Counted from the first letter of the stretch, positions 16,373 through 24,712 are shown. The stretch is DNA of 64,000 nucleotides from Grimontia marina (GCF_900060185.1 NZ_FIZY01000006.1:88316-152315); one strand, 5' to 3'. Notes: generated by a model from the sequence alone, not told the origin. Program-made: numbers and translations.

Positions 16373-18113
16373 AGCTGTTTAGCTCCAGTTGTTCCGGGTC
16401 CCACCCGGTTTCTTTTAGCCAATTGACGCGCGAATCATGAATCATCAGCTCATCCCTGTACGCGGTCAGTTCCCCTGAAAATTGTATTTTGATTTGTTGT
16501 TTTAACAGGCGACAGTTCTCAATGTCATCGCTCTGCATATCCCACCCACGACACCCCGTCGCCCAGATTAAGAAACGGTCGAGGTGTTGACGGGCGTTTT
16601 CCCCATCGAAATGCACAAGCGGATGGTCATCACTGACCGTGCGCCCGCACTCACGAATTTTGGCGGCTGTGGCATCCATCACCCCGTCCAGCTGAGATAA
16701 CCTGGCACTGAGTTTCTGCACCCGGTTTTCAATCTGCTCCGGGGTCAGTTTCTTGGATTTTTTCACAATCTGAAGTGCGCGAGCACTCGCCGCGATTTTC
16801 TTTTTGGTCTTACTGCGCAAGCGGGTAATCGGCTTTTTCCACTTACCCAGACGGTGACGGTATTCAGCGATAATCGCGCCCATGCAATCGGCCTCGAAGG
16901 TAGCAAGGCATTCCCATCCGGGCGCACGGCTACACTTTGCGATGCCGTAACGGTTGCCACGAATCAACCCCTGCTCGCCGTTGTCACCTTTGGCGGCATA
17001 GCCCACCGCCTTGATGATGTATTTGCCCGCTGCTTTGCCATGTTTGATGCGCTCAAGGTGCGCAAGGCCATGACCCCATAATGATTCAATGCGTTCAGCC
17101 CACGCTCTAAAAAGTGGCTTAGGTACTTGCCAGTTAAGCAACACATGCACATGCGGATTGGGCTCGCCGTCTTCATTGGCCGGACATTCTGCCACCCATA
17201 TGTAATGAAAATTCCCGTTACGTGGGCGCACTTTCAGTGGGTCGCTTTCCGTTACGTAATGTAACGGGTGGTCGTCTCCGTCGCGTTCCGTTACGTAATG
17301 GAAATCAAACCCACGCTGGTAAACCTTTTTTGCCCCATCCAGAAACCGGGAAACCTCACGGCCAATGGTGGTTTCTGGGCTCTCCTCATCTCCGGCAAAC
17401 AGTTTTGCCCTCGCCTCTGGCGAAAACGTGAGGGTGAGAAAGGTGGTAAACCCGTTATGTAACGTTGCCACGTAAGCGGCAGATTCGAAGATTTTCCCCA
17501 CAGCCTTCGGTGTCAGTCGCTCGGTGAAACGCGCACCTGTGGTGGGTGCTGGCGCATCCTGCGGACGCGGCTGCACGAATATTCCGGCGCGGTACTTGCC
17601 CGACCATGGCTGATGCATGATGCGAAATGCCCGGTTACGCTCCGACACACGATGGCCGTTATGGTGGCTGTAGTCGTCGTGGTGCGTTCTCGGGGTCTGG
17701 TCAGCAAACTGAATGCCGACTTCACCGCCGTCCGCTCTGTGTTGCAGGAGCTTTGCCTGATTGGCTATCAGGGTGCGTCGCTGCGCTTCTTTCGTCCGTG
17801 TCGGACTTTCGCACCCTTGGACGAGCCTAGCCTCTCCACCGCTTCGCGGTGCGCCTGCGGCGGGCAGGTTTGGGCGTTGGGTATCACGTACTTTCATCCA
17901 ATGGTCAAAATCCGCATGACGCAGTTTTTGCGCTTGGCTTTCCAGCCACGCTTTCGGGGTTTCCCCGGTTACCGGGTTTTCAAGGCGGGATAAAAGGATG
18001 TCGCCGGGGAGAGCTGCCCCGGCGATAAATTGAATGTCTTTTTGGGTGAGCGTCGGGAACGAATCAGGGGCTTTCGCCCCGTCATCGGTGACGCTTAGGG
18101 ATTCATCGTTCAT
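16329..18113 (-). CDS. HUH rolling-circle replication initiator (PM2 P12-like)
   Basis: 594 aa; PM2 P12 is about 630 aa. Nicks one strand at the origin and stays linked through tyrosine. All three superfamily motifs are visible in order: FLTLTFSPEAR (motif 1, about residue 223), NPHVHVLLNWQ (motif 2, the metal-binding His-x-His, about residue 319), and KYIIKAVGYAAKG (motif 3, about residue 363) with two tyrosines spaced as in the phiX174 A-protein type. The N-terminal 130 residues are poorly structured and the C-terminus is helical. The nick site is probably inside this gene, as in related phages, but was not located. It is in the leftward operon after three short early genes. Confidence 0.88.
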   Translation of the reverse strand: MNDESLSVTDDGAKAPDSFPTLTQKDIQFIAGAALPGDILLSRLENPVTGETPKAWLESQAQKLRHADFDHWMKVRDTQRPNLPAAGAPRSGGEARLVQGCESPTRTKEAQRRTLIANQAKLLQHRADGGEVGIQFADQTPRTHHDDYSHHNGHRVSERNRAFRIMHQPWSGKYRAGIFVQPRPQDAPAPTTGARFTERLTPKAVGKIFESAAYVATLHNGFTTFLTLTFSPEARAKLFAGDEESPETTIGREVSRFLDGAKKVYQRGFDFHYVTERDGDDHPLHYVTESDPLKVRPRNGNFHYIWVAECPANEDGEPNPHVHVLLNWQVPKPLFRAWAERIESLWGHGLAHLERIKHGKAAGKYIIKAVGYAAKGDNGEQGLIRGNRYGIAKCSRAPGWECLATFEADCMGAIIAEYRHRLGKWKKPITRLRSKTKKKIAASARALQIVKKSKKLTPEQIENRVQKLSARLSQLDGVMDATAAKIRECGRTVSDDHPLVHFDGENARQHLDRFLIWATGCRGWDMQSDDIENCRLLKQQIKIQFSGELTAYRDELMIHDSRVNWLKETGWDPEQLELNSYGEKQEFGDSDERD

Positions 18114-18324
18114 TTATGCGCTCCAGTATTAGCACCTGAAGCTTCATTAGCACATAGCGACTAATCAGCAACGAAGCCAGATTAGCTCTGATTGCCTCAT
18201 CATTACGCAAGTCAATCGCCCGCCCTAAATCTTCTTTTCGGCGTAAATAATCACTGTGAGCCAAAGACGCCGCCCGCCGTAGCGCGTTAAATTCCGTAAA
18301 CATTAGCTGATACATGTAATTCAT
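18103..18324 (-). CDS. Small helical phage protein (73 aa)
   Basis: All-helical (TEFNALRRAASLAHSDYLRRK, NLASLLISRYVLMKLQVLILE). Overlaps the initiator start by 11 bp and the upstream gene by 4 bp. Unknown function; early operon member, lower GC than the structural genes. Confidence 0.6.
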   Translation of the reverse strand: MNYMYQLMFTEFNALRRAASLAHSDYLRRKEDLGRAIDLRNDEAIRANLASLLISRYVLMKLQVLILERINER

Positions 18325-18551
18325 ACCCCACCCCCAGAAATATCTTCTAGGGAGAAAACCACGTAACCGGGTTTCTGGGCGTAATCCGTAATGTAACCAA
18401 TTTTTCCTTTAGCCCACCTACTACCATCGGACATCATGACCAAATCGCCGACCTCATAACCCCTGTCGTTCTTGCGAATCTCAAAGGGCTTTTTACCCGC
18501 TAAAACCGCAGTCAGGAATTGGGCTTCGATTTTCAGCATGTGATTTTTCAT
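18321..18551 (-). CDS. DUF3850-like (ASCH/PUA fold) protein
   Basis: 76 aa. The pattern HMLKIEAQFLTAVLAGKKPFE, RKNDRGYEVGDLV and ITDYAQKPGYVVFSLE matches the DUF3850 family of phage-borne ASCH-like RNA-binding domains, including the FEIRKNDR motif that defines the family in my memory. The cellular role of these proteins is not established. Early operon, 4-bp overlaps on both sides. Confidence 0.8.
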   Translation of the reverse strand: MKNHMLKIEAQFLTAVLAGKKPFEIRKNDRGYEVGDLVMMSDGSRWAKGKIGYITDYAQKPGYVVFSLEDISGGGV

Positions 18552-18715
18552 GCTGCACCCCCCATACGTCGGGCTTGCATCATGCGTTTAGCGGCACGTT
18601 GAAAACGGTCGGAGTAACGAAGGTCAGGACAACCTTGCTTGCGGTTTGGGTCTTTTTTTAGACCGAGGTCGTTACGGATTTTATCAATCCAATACTGATG
18701 ATTAACTTGTTCCAT
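18548..18715 (-). CDS. First early phage gene, small basic protein (55 aa)
   Basis: Begins MEQVNHQYWIDKIRNDLGLK and ends with an Arg/Met-rich tail (RAAKRMMQARRMGGAA). The ATG at 18713-18715 is preferred because a GGGGATG ribosome site precedes it; an in-frame ATG at 18733 has none. It is the first gene of the leftward operon, so its promoter should lie in 18716-18850 next to the operators. Function unknown. Confidence 0.6.
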   Translation of the reverse strand: MEQVNHQYWIDKIRNDLGLKKDPNRKQGCPDLRYSDRFQRAAKRMMQARRMGGAA

Positions 18716-18733
18716 GTCTGCATCCCCATGCAT

Positions 18734-18838
18734 TAGCGTCAATATTTAGCTTTACATCTCGCACCAATTGACGTCAATACGGGTATAGACTGTGGTATCC
18801 GACAAAATGTCGAGCTAAGATTTAACAAATAGCGTCAA
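18734..18838. promoter_or_regulatory. Prophage control region with GTCAAT operators
   Basis: Between divergent early gene and repressor-like gene. It contains AGCGTCAATATT near 18734, a perfect palindrome ATTGACGTCAAT at 18767-18778, and AGCGTCAAGG near 18828. The shared half-site GTCAA suggests multiple operators for one regulator. The same half-site recurs at 14717-14733. Confidence 0.6.
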
Positions 18839-18852
18839 GGCGAGGGTGACAA

Positions 18853-19116
18853 GTGGAATACTTAAATAAACTTTTGGACGATGTAAAAGACAGGTACAAC
18901 ATACCTTCAGACTATGCGTTAGCTCAGAAGTTAGAGGTTCCGCGCGCTACGGTTAGTAGATGGCGTCAAAATAAGAATTGTGCCGAGTGGGATGTCATCT
19001 TCAAATTGGCGGATTTACTGCAACTGGATGATCAAAATGTCGTCTATAACATCCTTGCCGAAAAGACCAACAATCCCCGTGTAATCAAAGCCTTAGAGTG
19101 TGGTCGCCCTGCCTAA
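18853..19116 (+). CDS. HTH phage regulator (Cro/CI-like, DUF3693-type)
   Basis: 87 aa. Helix-turn-helix visible in DYALAQKLEVPRATVSRWRQNKN, followed by WDVIFKLADLLQLDDQNVVYNILAEK, a pattern I associate with DUF3693-type phage proteins. It starts at GTG (18853) with GAGGGTG upstream. It is divergent from the early operon across the operator region, and so is the best candidate for the prophage repressor. It reads outward to the right junction and ends only 5 bp before the right dif-like site. Confidence 0.82.
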   Translation: MEYLNKLLDDVKDRYNIPSDYALAQKLEVPRATVSRWRQNKNCAEWDVIFKLADLLQLDDQNVVYNILAEKTNNPRVIKALECGRPA

Positions 19117-19121
19117 AATCT

Positions 19122-19149
19122 ATTTGCCCTTTTATACATAATGCGCACT
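19122..19149. other. Prophage right junction (attR), dif-like site with degenerate XerD arm
   Basis: Central TATACA (19133-19138) and XerC arm TAATGCGCACT (19139-19149) are identical to the left dif. The XerD arm reads ATTTGCCCTTT (19122-19132) and matches dif at only 6 of 11 positions. This asymmetric structure is known for mobile elements that integrate through XerC strand exchange and rebuild a good dif on one side. Confidence 0.9.
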
Positions 19150-19230
19150 AAAATATTTAGATTTAACACTCAATATCGCTATAGATTGAGCTTCAGTTTG
19201 CTCATATCAAATCATGATTGTCAGCTTTCT

Positions 19231-19470
19231 ATGTTACTTCTGGTTGGCATCATTCTGACAAAATTGAATCTATGTTTCCTCTAACGTCTTTCTGTTTTCA
19301 TCTTGCAGCCAAACCTCAAAGCCGAAAAGCTAATCCTCATCAAAGCGTGCATCTATCTACCGAACGACTTCAACTGGCAAGGCTTCAAAATCGATCAAGA
19401 CCGCGCCATTCTTATCACTCCGTCAGGTGCGGTGTTCCATCCCAGAGAGCTTGAAGCCTTTCCTATATAG
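19231..19470 (+). pseudogene. Remnant of a second DUF3653 phage gene
   Basis: Starts ATGTTACTT like the intact gene at 8712, loses similarity for ~70 bp, then resumes with KAEKLILIKACIYLPNDFNW and ITPSGAVFHPRELEAFP before a premature TAG. About 25 of 36 residues in the conserved block match the intact copy. The N-terminal half is deleted or shuffled. It lies just outside the right dif-like junction at a distance similar to the intact gene from the left one, so it is best read as the left end of an older related element at the same site. Confidence 0.8.
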
Positions 19471-19821
19471 CGCAAGTATTTTGCGCTGGTTCGCCGCCAT
19501 GGACACGTCCCGGATGCGCCATAGCATCTCCCAAACCGCCAGTAACCGAATACCGATGAACAGGCTGCGCCACCCAGTGCCTATTGAGATTGCAAGCGTT
19601 TCCAGTATATCCACCCTAATTTCTTTCCATTTAAACGACAGATAACACACGATTGAGCGAAATCCAAACGTATCAATGACCACCGCTGCAACTACATACC
19701 AGAAATATTCCGGGACAGCTTTCAACGCGGTAAAACCTGCATCCACATACGGCGCATAATCCGGAAGAAACGACAGCATCAAGGGCACAAAGATCACCAG
19801 TAAAATGAATTCATCTTTCAT
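19423..19821 (-). CDS. Multi-helix membrane protein, holin-like, probable phage relic
   Basis: 132 aa from the ATG at 19819-19821 (MKDEFILLVIFV). Three hydrophobic segments: LLVIFVPLMLSFLPDY, YFWYVVAAVVIDTFGF and a weaker one near LETLAISIGTGWRS. The first and second spaced by a PEYFWY element remind me of small phage holins. The reading frame could extend to 20055, but that stretch is low quality. Its 3' end overlaps the DUF3653 remnant on the other strand by 48 bp. It may belong to the older element beyond the prophage; family not certain. Confidence 0.5.
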   Translation of the reverse strand: MKDEFILLVIFVPLMLSFLPDYAPYVDAGFTALKAVPEYFWYVVAAVVIDTFGFRSIVCYLSFKWKEIRVDILETLAISIGTGWRSLFIGIRLLAVWEMLWRIRDVSMAANQRKILALYRKGFKLSGMEHRT

Positions 19822-20070
19822 ACCGCTTTTATAGGCATTACCCCAGCCAAACGTGCAAATACACTTCCAACCCACTGCGCTATTTGCTTCATTTTTCGTT
19901 ACACACTTTGTTACAGCACTAAGCACAAAGGTAATGGAAACCATAATCGAACACTGTATTATTGTCGGAGAATGTTCACATTCGTATGGAGTGATTCGGC
20001 ATTTGCCAAGGAAGTGAACAAGGATCGTTGAGCAAGGAAGTCTTAAATACGGCAATAAAAAGGCTTTAAT

Positions 20071-20387
20071 ATGAACAAAATGACTATCGCACTGGTTGTC
20101 GCTTTATCCGCACCCTCTTTTGCGTCTGAGACATCAGACAATACTTACCTTTTCGGCGGATACAAAGGTGGTGACCGCAGCGGTTTTAACCTGGGGGCTG
20201 GATATCAATTCAATAATAATCTGGCTATCGAAGCATCGTATGCATATGGTGGGGATGAAAGTTTCTATGAGTTTGAAGGAAACAATGGCACCTATCGAAC
20301 CAAAATTAATGTTACCAATACCTATATGATGTCCAGCCCATCCAGTGATGCTTGGTGGGGGTAAATGTGGGGTATCGTTTTAGCTGA
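20071..20387 (+). pseudogene. Broken outer-membrane beta-barrel protein gene
   Basis: A signal peptide (MNKMTIALVVALSAPSFASE) is followed by OmpA/OmpX-type strands (YLFGGYKGGDRSGFNLGAGY, LAIEASYAYGG). The frame stops at 20364 after DAWWG. Shifting by one base at the G-run just before the stop gives VNVGYRFS and a TGA at 20385-20387, a typical last beta-strand. Even when joined, only about 85 mature residues remain, too few for an eight-strand barrel, so an internal deletion is also likely. Probably non-functional. Confidence 0.65.
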
Positions 20388-20472
20388 CACTGGCGTAATA
20401 CTGCAAGCATTAAAGAGTCCTGCTTGGGGCTCTTCTTTTATCTAGCTACTCTAACTTTCGGCCCAAAAATAA

Positions 20473-20495
20473 AACCCCCTTTCGGGGGCCTTTTC
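20473..20495. terminator. Terminator between OMP remnant and chemotaxis gene
   Basis: ACCCCC / GGGGG stem around TTTC, flanked by A-runs on the left and TTTT on the right. It can serve both converging directions. Confidence 0.8.
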
Positions 20496-20512
20496 TTACG
20501 AGTTGTGTCTAC

Positions 20513-22396
20513 TCATACTTTAAATTTGTTTAACTCATTTTCTTGCTGACCGGCTAAATCAGAAATCGCTACACAAAGTGTTTCTTGTTCTTTCGCCCGC
20601 TGTGACAGAGTTTCACTGATGTCACGAATGTTATCGGTGTTCTGCTGGATATCATTGGCGGTATCCCGTTGCTTAAATGAAGACTCTGAGATCTCATTGA
20701 TCAGCTCGTTGATACGGTAAATGTGATTGTGAACGTCAGTGAGAGCAGAATTTGCTCCGAGCACCACTTCCTGTGTACTTGATGCAGTGTTGCGGCTCTT
20801 GATAATGACGCTTTCCGCTTCACCTACACCAGCTTGTAGCTGGGCAATCATATTTTTGATTTCTTCTGTAGAGGTTTGCGTGCGAGATGCGAGTGCGCGT
20901 ACCTCATCGGCGACGACGGCGAACCCCCTACCCATTTCTCCAGCGCGCGCCGCCTCAATGGCAGCATTCAATGCCAGCAGGTTGGTTTGTTCGGCAATGT
21001 CAGTGATCACGGTAAGAATAGACTCAATGTTGGCGCTGTATTTAGCCAGTTCATTCACTTTAGATACTGCCGTTTCCATCTCTCCCATCAGTAAGTCGAT
21101 CGAGGTTTTCGTTTTCTCTACAGATTCACCGCCTTTGTTGGTGGCTTCGGTGCTCTCTGCAACCACTTCAGCGGCATTGCGCGCCCGTTCAGCAACGTCA
21201 TTTGAAATATCTGTCATCTCATGGATGGCGTGAGACACCAGACTGATTTCTTTGAGTTGGTGTTCAGCACCTTCAGCCGCATTTTTGGCAGATGATACTG
21301 TCTGGCGGACGTTGTCAGATACTTGATCTGATGTTCCTTTAATGCTTTTTACCAGCGTTTGAAGATAATCAATAAAACCGTCAAACTCTTTAGAAACACC
21401 GCCGAATTCATCGTTACTTTTAATAGCAAGACGTTTTGTCAGGTCGCCGTCACCACTGTTGATCTCTTCAAGGCTTTCACGCAAGTTGACAAGAGGTCTG
21501 AGCTGGCGCGAGGTCACCATACTCAATAGCAGCCCAATCAAAATCGCGCAAACCGCAGTAGTTATCATGGAGACAAAGCCGAACTCCTCGCTGTTAGCCA
21601 TAAGAGTTTGTTCGTCGAGCACAACACCTATTAGCCAGTTGGTGCCAGTAAGCTTATCCAATTTATGGAATACAGTGAGTGCAGAACCGTTATCTGTTTC
21701 AACTTTCTGAAACGCTTCATCAAGTACTGGCAGGGTGTCGCCTTTGTAGAGCTTACTGATTTTCAGACCATTAAGATCGCCATTCGGGTGGCTGATGATG
21801 GTACCGTCAGCACTCAATAGAAAGGCATAACCTGTGTTATTGAAATTCAGTGTGTTAAGTGCTTTTGACACAGTGTCTAAGCTTAGGTCACCGCCGAAGG
21901 CTCCTTTCGAAACACCATTGTCATAAAGATTTGCAACAGCTGAGATGAGAATTTCTTTGGTTGCAGCATCCGCATAAGGGTCGGTGAGCCTTGCAGAACT
22001 ATTCTTTTTAGCGAAAGGATACCAAGGACGTTTTCGAGCATCCCAGCCTTCAGGATTCCAACTTGGGTTATTGGTGATACGTTTCCCGTCGGTATCGAGC
22101 CCTCCGAATATCAGGATGAACTCTTCTTTAAGTATCGGAAGGTCGAAGGTAGTTTGAATAGTCTCTGCACTAAAGTCGGCATTGATGTTCTCGGCCATCA
22201 TATCGATGAGGGCAAGTTTACCGTTTAGCCAGTTGGTTATTTGCTCTCCCATGGCTGCAGTGGTCTCAAGGGTGTTTCGTTTTGACATGTCCAGCTCTTC
22301 TTGTTTCACGTTCTGGTATTGAAACCAGGAAAGCGCAGAGAGCACTCCGATAACAACTGTTGTAGAAAGTAAAGCAACACGATAAGAAACTTTCAT
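20513..22396 (-). CDS. Methyl-accepting chemotaxis protein with dCACHE sensor
   Basis: 627 aa from the ATG at 22394-22396 ([15 protein letters not shown]); a GTG start at 22459 would add 21 residues but has no ribosome site. Order: TM1 (about 6-24); periplasmic double-CACHE domain with the [11 protein letters not shown] ligand-binding signature and a second lobe ([16 protein letters not shown]); TM2 (about 275-297, [18 protein letters not shown]); HAMP; then the signalling domain with hairpin tip [22 protein letters not shown] split over the family motif. The C-terminus lacks a CheR-docking pentapeptide. Ligand likely a small organic molecule (amino acid type), not determinable here. Monocistronic. 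Confidence 0.93.
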   Translation of the reverse strand: MKVSYRVALLSTTVVIGVLSALSWFQYQNVKQEELDMSKRNTLETTAAMGEQITNWLNGKLALIDMMAENINADFSAETIQTTFDLPILKEEFILIFGGLDTDGKRITNNPSWNPEGWDARKRPWYPFAKKNSSARLTDPYADAATKEILISAVANLYDNGVSKGAFGGDLSLDTVSKALNTLNFNNTGYAFLLSADGTIISHPNGDLNGLKISKLYKGDTLPVLDEAFQKVETDNGSALTVFHKLDKLTGTNWLIGVVLDEQTLMANSEEFGFVSMITTAVCAILIGLLLSMVTSRQLRPLVNLRESLEEINSGDGDLTKRLAIKSNDEFGGVSKEFDGFIDYLQTLVKSIKGTSDQVSDNVRQTVSSAKNAAEGAEHQLKEISLVSHAIHEMTDISNDVAERARNAAEVVAESTEATNKGGESVEKTKTSIDLLMGEMETAVSKVNELAKYSANIESILTVITDIAEQTNLLALNAAIEAARAGEMGRGFAVVADEVRALASRTQTSTEEIKNMIAQLQAGVGEAESVIIKSRNTASSTQEVVLGANSALTDVHNHIYRINELINEISESSFKQRDTANDIQQNTDNIRDISETLSQRAKEQETLCVAISDLAGQQENELNKFKV

Positions 22397-22622
22397 TAGC
22401 GATACCCGTACTTGATTCGTAGTAAATTGATTCAGTAGATCAATTTTTATTGGTATCACTTAATGAAGCAGACGATGTAATCTCAATCCAGAGCTTGTTA
22501 ATGATTATTGAGTGTTTTGTAATTAAATTGAGCTAAATGTGTCATAAATTTTTACAATCTATTTATTCACTTAAACTTTGAGTGTTCAAGTAAAATAACA
22601 AATGAAAATAAACCGTCTATTT

Positions 22623-23084
22623 TTATAGACTCTTCATTCTCACTGACACTTTCACGCCGCGATATTCGACCTGCTCTATTTCTTCAAACCCAATCCGACT
22701 ATATAAACCACCATCTAAATGCTCAGTTTGAAGATGAAGTTTTTCAACGCCTAAGGTCCTCGCCAATCGTTCTAACTCTCCGACCATCTTCGATGCAACC
22801 TTCTTGCCACGATGCGCTTTTTCTACATACACGCCGCCCACCCAGTGTTCTTTGTCGGTGTAGATGCTCATTTCATGATGGCAGAGGTAGGAGCAGCCAA
22901 GGATCTCGTCTCCTTCAACGGCATATATCATCAATGGCAGTTTATCTCTGTTGAGATATTCGCTGAGCTTCGTTTGATTGCGCTCAAGCGTGGCCGCTGC
23001 GTTTAGATGTCCCCATTCGTTTAAAAACCATTTAGCGACGGTAGGAAGCGTTTCTGGCTTATCTGCCAGGAAGATGAATTTCAT
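22623..23084 (-). CDS. GNAT family N-acetyltransferase
   Basis: 153 aa. The acetyl-CoA-binding motif A is visible as VYVEKAHRGKKVASKMV (R/Q-x-x-G-x-G/A type), followed by the LHLQTEHLDGGLYSRIGFEE motif B. Substrate unknown; the sequence resembles small stand-alone GNATs of vibrios. Its start lies inside the 3' end of the frameshifted gene upstream, suggesting a once-coupled operon. Confidence 0.87.
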   Translation of the reverse strand: MKFIFLADKPETLPTVAKWFLNEWGHLNAAATLERNQTKLSEYLNRDKLPLMIYAVEGDEILGCSYLCHHEMSIYTDKEHWVGGVYVEKAHRGKKVASKMVGELERLARTLGVEKLHLQTEHLDGGLYSRIGFEEIEQVEYRGVKVSVRMKSL

Positions 23085-23336
23085 GATTTGGCCTTATCCA
23101 TAAGGTTCTTGGTTTTAACCAAGAATACAGACCATAGAAGATACCACCTAATGGAAATGCCCAAAGCGAGAATGAGAGCACTTCTATAAGCCTTTACCGG
23201 TAAAAAGCGGTGTAATAGCAGCATAAAAAATCGCGGTAGGAATTCCCCACAACAATACCCCGTAAATCAGTATATGTTTGGGCATCCCCACTGCGATTTT
23301 TTGTTCAAGTTTTTTAAGATCTTCTGGGCTTGTCAC
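23059..23336 (-). pseudogene. Frameshifted small two-helix membrane protein gene
   Basis: From a GTG at 23334-23336 the frame reads TSPEDLKKLEQKIAVGMPKH, one membrane helix and stops after TPLFTGKGL at 23184. One base later the +1 frame continues EVLSFSLWAFPLGGIFYGLY, a second helix, then SWLKPRTLW, to a stop at 23059-23061. The pieces together make a plausible ~90-aa 2TM protein, so a single-base change (or sequencing error) near 23184 probably broke it. It overlaps the GNAT start. Confidence 0.5.
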
Positions 23337-23351
23337 GGACGGCTCGCATGA

Positions 23352-23903
23352 TTATGTGTCCATGCGTTGTTTATGCCTGCTGACTCTCTCCTGCAAAGTT
23401 GCGGCAATGATTGTTGAGAGTTCAGTCGCAGGTGTAGATGTGCTGTCGAGTTCAAGATCATATTTCAAATGGAATGGTGACGTTGAAAAGCCATGTCTTG
23501 CCTCATCTATCGTCCTATCCCCGCGATCAAATGTGCGTCTTTCTAACTCAGTCAGTTCGCAGTGTAGTCCGACATATAAACGCTCATGGTTCTCAAATGC
23601 CAAATCCATTTGCAGCGCACCCTGCGGAGTGGAGATAACAGCATCAAAAATGACTTTGTTACCCGCTTCTAGCAGTGCGTTTACGCAAGAAAATGCCCCT
23701 TTAATCAATGTGTTTGGATCGAGTGAACGCCAGTCATTTTCCTGATTGCAGTGCTCAAACACAGAAGGAGGAAGTGAATATACCAATGTATCAATCGAGA
23801 AATAGAGCCAGTTTTCTGGAAGAAACTGCTCCTGGAGAGCTTTTGCCAGCGTGGTTTTACCCGCCCCAGAGGCGCCATCGAGAACGATTAAGTTTGGGCT
23901 CAT
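23352..23903 (-). CDS. Chloramphenicol-phosphotransferase-like P-loop kinase
   Basis: 183 aa. Walker A GASGAGKTTLAKALQ at residues 9-23, then FSIDTLVYSLPP, NKVIFDAVIS (strand 3/Walker B), and a LID-like DRGDRTIDEARHG with the QGxxH type ending typical of CPT-like kinases (pfam07931-like). Many members are not antibiotic enzymes; small-molecule kinase of unknown substrate is the safe call. First gene of a small leftward group with the frameshifted gene and GNAT. Confidence 0.75.
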   Translation of the reverse strand: MSPNLIVLDGASGAGKTTLAKALQEQFLPENWLYFSIDTLVYSLPPSVFEHCNQENDWRSLDPNTLIKGAFSCVNALLEAGNKVIFDAVISTPQGALQMDLAFENHERLYVGLHCELTELERRTFDRGDRTIDEARHGFSTSPFHLKYDLELDSTSTPATELSTIIAATLQERVSRHKQRMDT

Positions 23904-24226
23904 AGAGAAATTGCCTCTTTGTTGTTTTTGTTGGCGATATGATTCTTGTTCTGGCTTCCGGATGAAAGTTTTTATGGATTAGAAGACCCAAAAATGCGAT
24001 CCATACGCACACTGTTTCAATGATGATTCACTCATTTTTATGCAATGACACTGCAAATCAAAGGGGCATTTGTAATTTAAAGCTGACTTATTGCACTGTT
24101 GATTGATGTGACTCGAAATATTGTATGACTTTCTTGTAGCCCGTTCTATCTGTACTAAGGTTCTTGAAACGCCAATAAAAAGCCCGACTTATTGGGCAAA
24201 ATCGTCAGTCACTATCAGGAAAGTAA

Positions 24227-24379
24227 ATGGCTAAAGATCCTATCATCGTCGGTGGTTTCGTGGAAGATTATATAACCATGGTTCCTTTCCAAAGTTCTGG
24301 GGTATTCAGTATCTGTGATTTGGCGGGAAAACCGGAACGCAAAACTATCAAAACAGCCATCCAAGATGGTTGTTTCTAA
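24227..24379 (+). CDS. Possible small protein, unknown (50 aa)
   Basis: Starts MAKDPIIVGGFVEDYITMVP and ends IKTAIQDGCF. A CAGGAAAGTAA ribosome site sits just before the ATG and an inverted repeat lies upstream. The composition looks like real protein, but no family is recognised. A rho-independent terminator follows about 120 bp downstream. It could be a short remnant. Confidence 0.4.
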   Translation: MAKDPIIVGGFVEDYITMVPFQSSGVFSICDLAGKPERKTIKTAIQDGCF

Positions 24380-24501
24380 CCGCACTATTTCTGCTTATCC
24401 CACATGCGCACCAGCATTCCCGGCGCATGCGGCCTAGCTAAAACAGTTCCAAGCAACACTCACTCGATAATTATAAGAATCCAACACTAAGCCTCCCATT
24501 T

Positions 24502-24530
24502 GGGCGCGAGTCGCGCCCTTTTTTTTTTTA
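24502..24530 (+). terminator. Rho-independent terminator
   Basis: GGGCGCGA and TCGCGCCC arms with a minimal loop, followed by an uninterrupted run of about 11 T. It is the clear end of a rightward transcript, the only candidate for which is the 50-codon ORF. Confidence 0.85.
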
Positions 24531-24620
24531 GACTTCTCTTATTTTTAGCCTCATACTTTCAAACAAATAAGTAGTAAAACAGACAGAATGACGAGACTTT
24601 ATTTTGTAGCTCCACCATTA

Positions 24621-24634
24621 GTTATAGTGCGTTA
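24621..24634. repeat. Dispersed repeat copy 1 (GTTATAGTGCRTTA)
   Basis: GTTATAGTGCGTTA, 79 bp beyond the stop of the leftward sortase gene. Two more copies at 27366 and 36128 are in the same kind of position (see findings). Confidence 0.6.
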
Positions 24635-24712
24635 TGTTTTATAGCCATTGTTTCATTTCAGTACTCACTGAATAGAAAACGTCAGGAGCGAAATCTCTAA
24701 GTGAGTCTGGTG

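Larger units (their letters stand above)
8451..19138. mobile_element. PM2/corticovirus-like prophage integrated at dif
   Basis: An element of about 10.69 kb bounded by dif at its left and a dif-like site at its right. This is close to the ~10.1-kb PM2 genome. The gene content fits a tailless phage with an internal membrane. It has a HUH replication initiator, a 217-aa packaging ATPase and a likely major capsid protein of 263 aa. It also has a peptidoglycan-active candidate, at least nine small membrane proteins, and divergent regulators. No integrase or recombinase gene is present, in line with use of host XerC/XerD. There are no terminase, portal or tail genes. Nearly all genes read leftward, with one regulator gene facing outward at each end. 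PM2-like prophages are known in aquatic bacteria; family placement here is by motif, size and gene order, not by alignment. Confidence 0.88.
23904..24712. other. Mostly non-coding 0.8-kb region
   Basis: Between the CPT-like gene and the truncated sortase. Apart from one possible 50-codon ORF, an inverted repeat (CCAATAA/TTATTGG at 24172-24195), a terminator and a dispersed repeat, nothing is recognisable. Confidence 0.5.
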
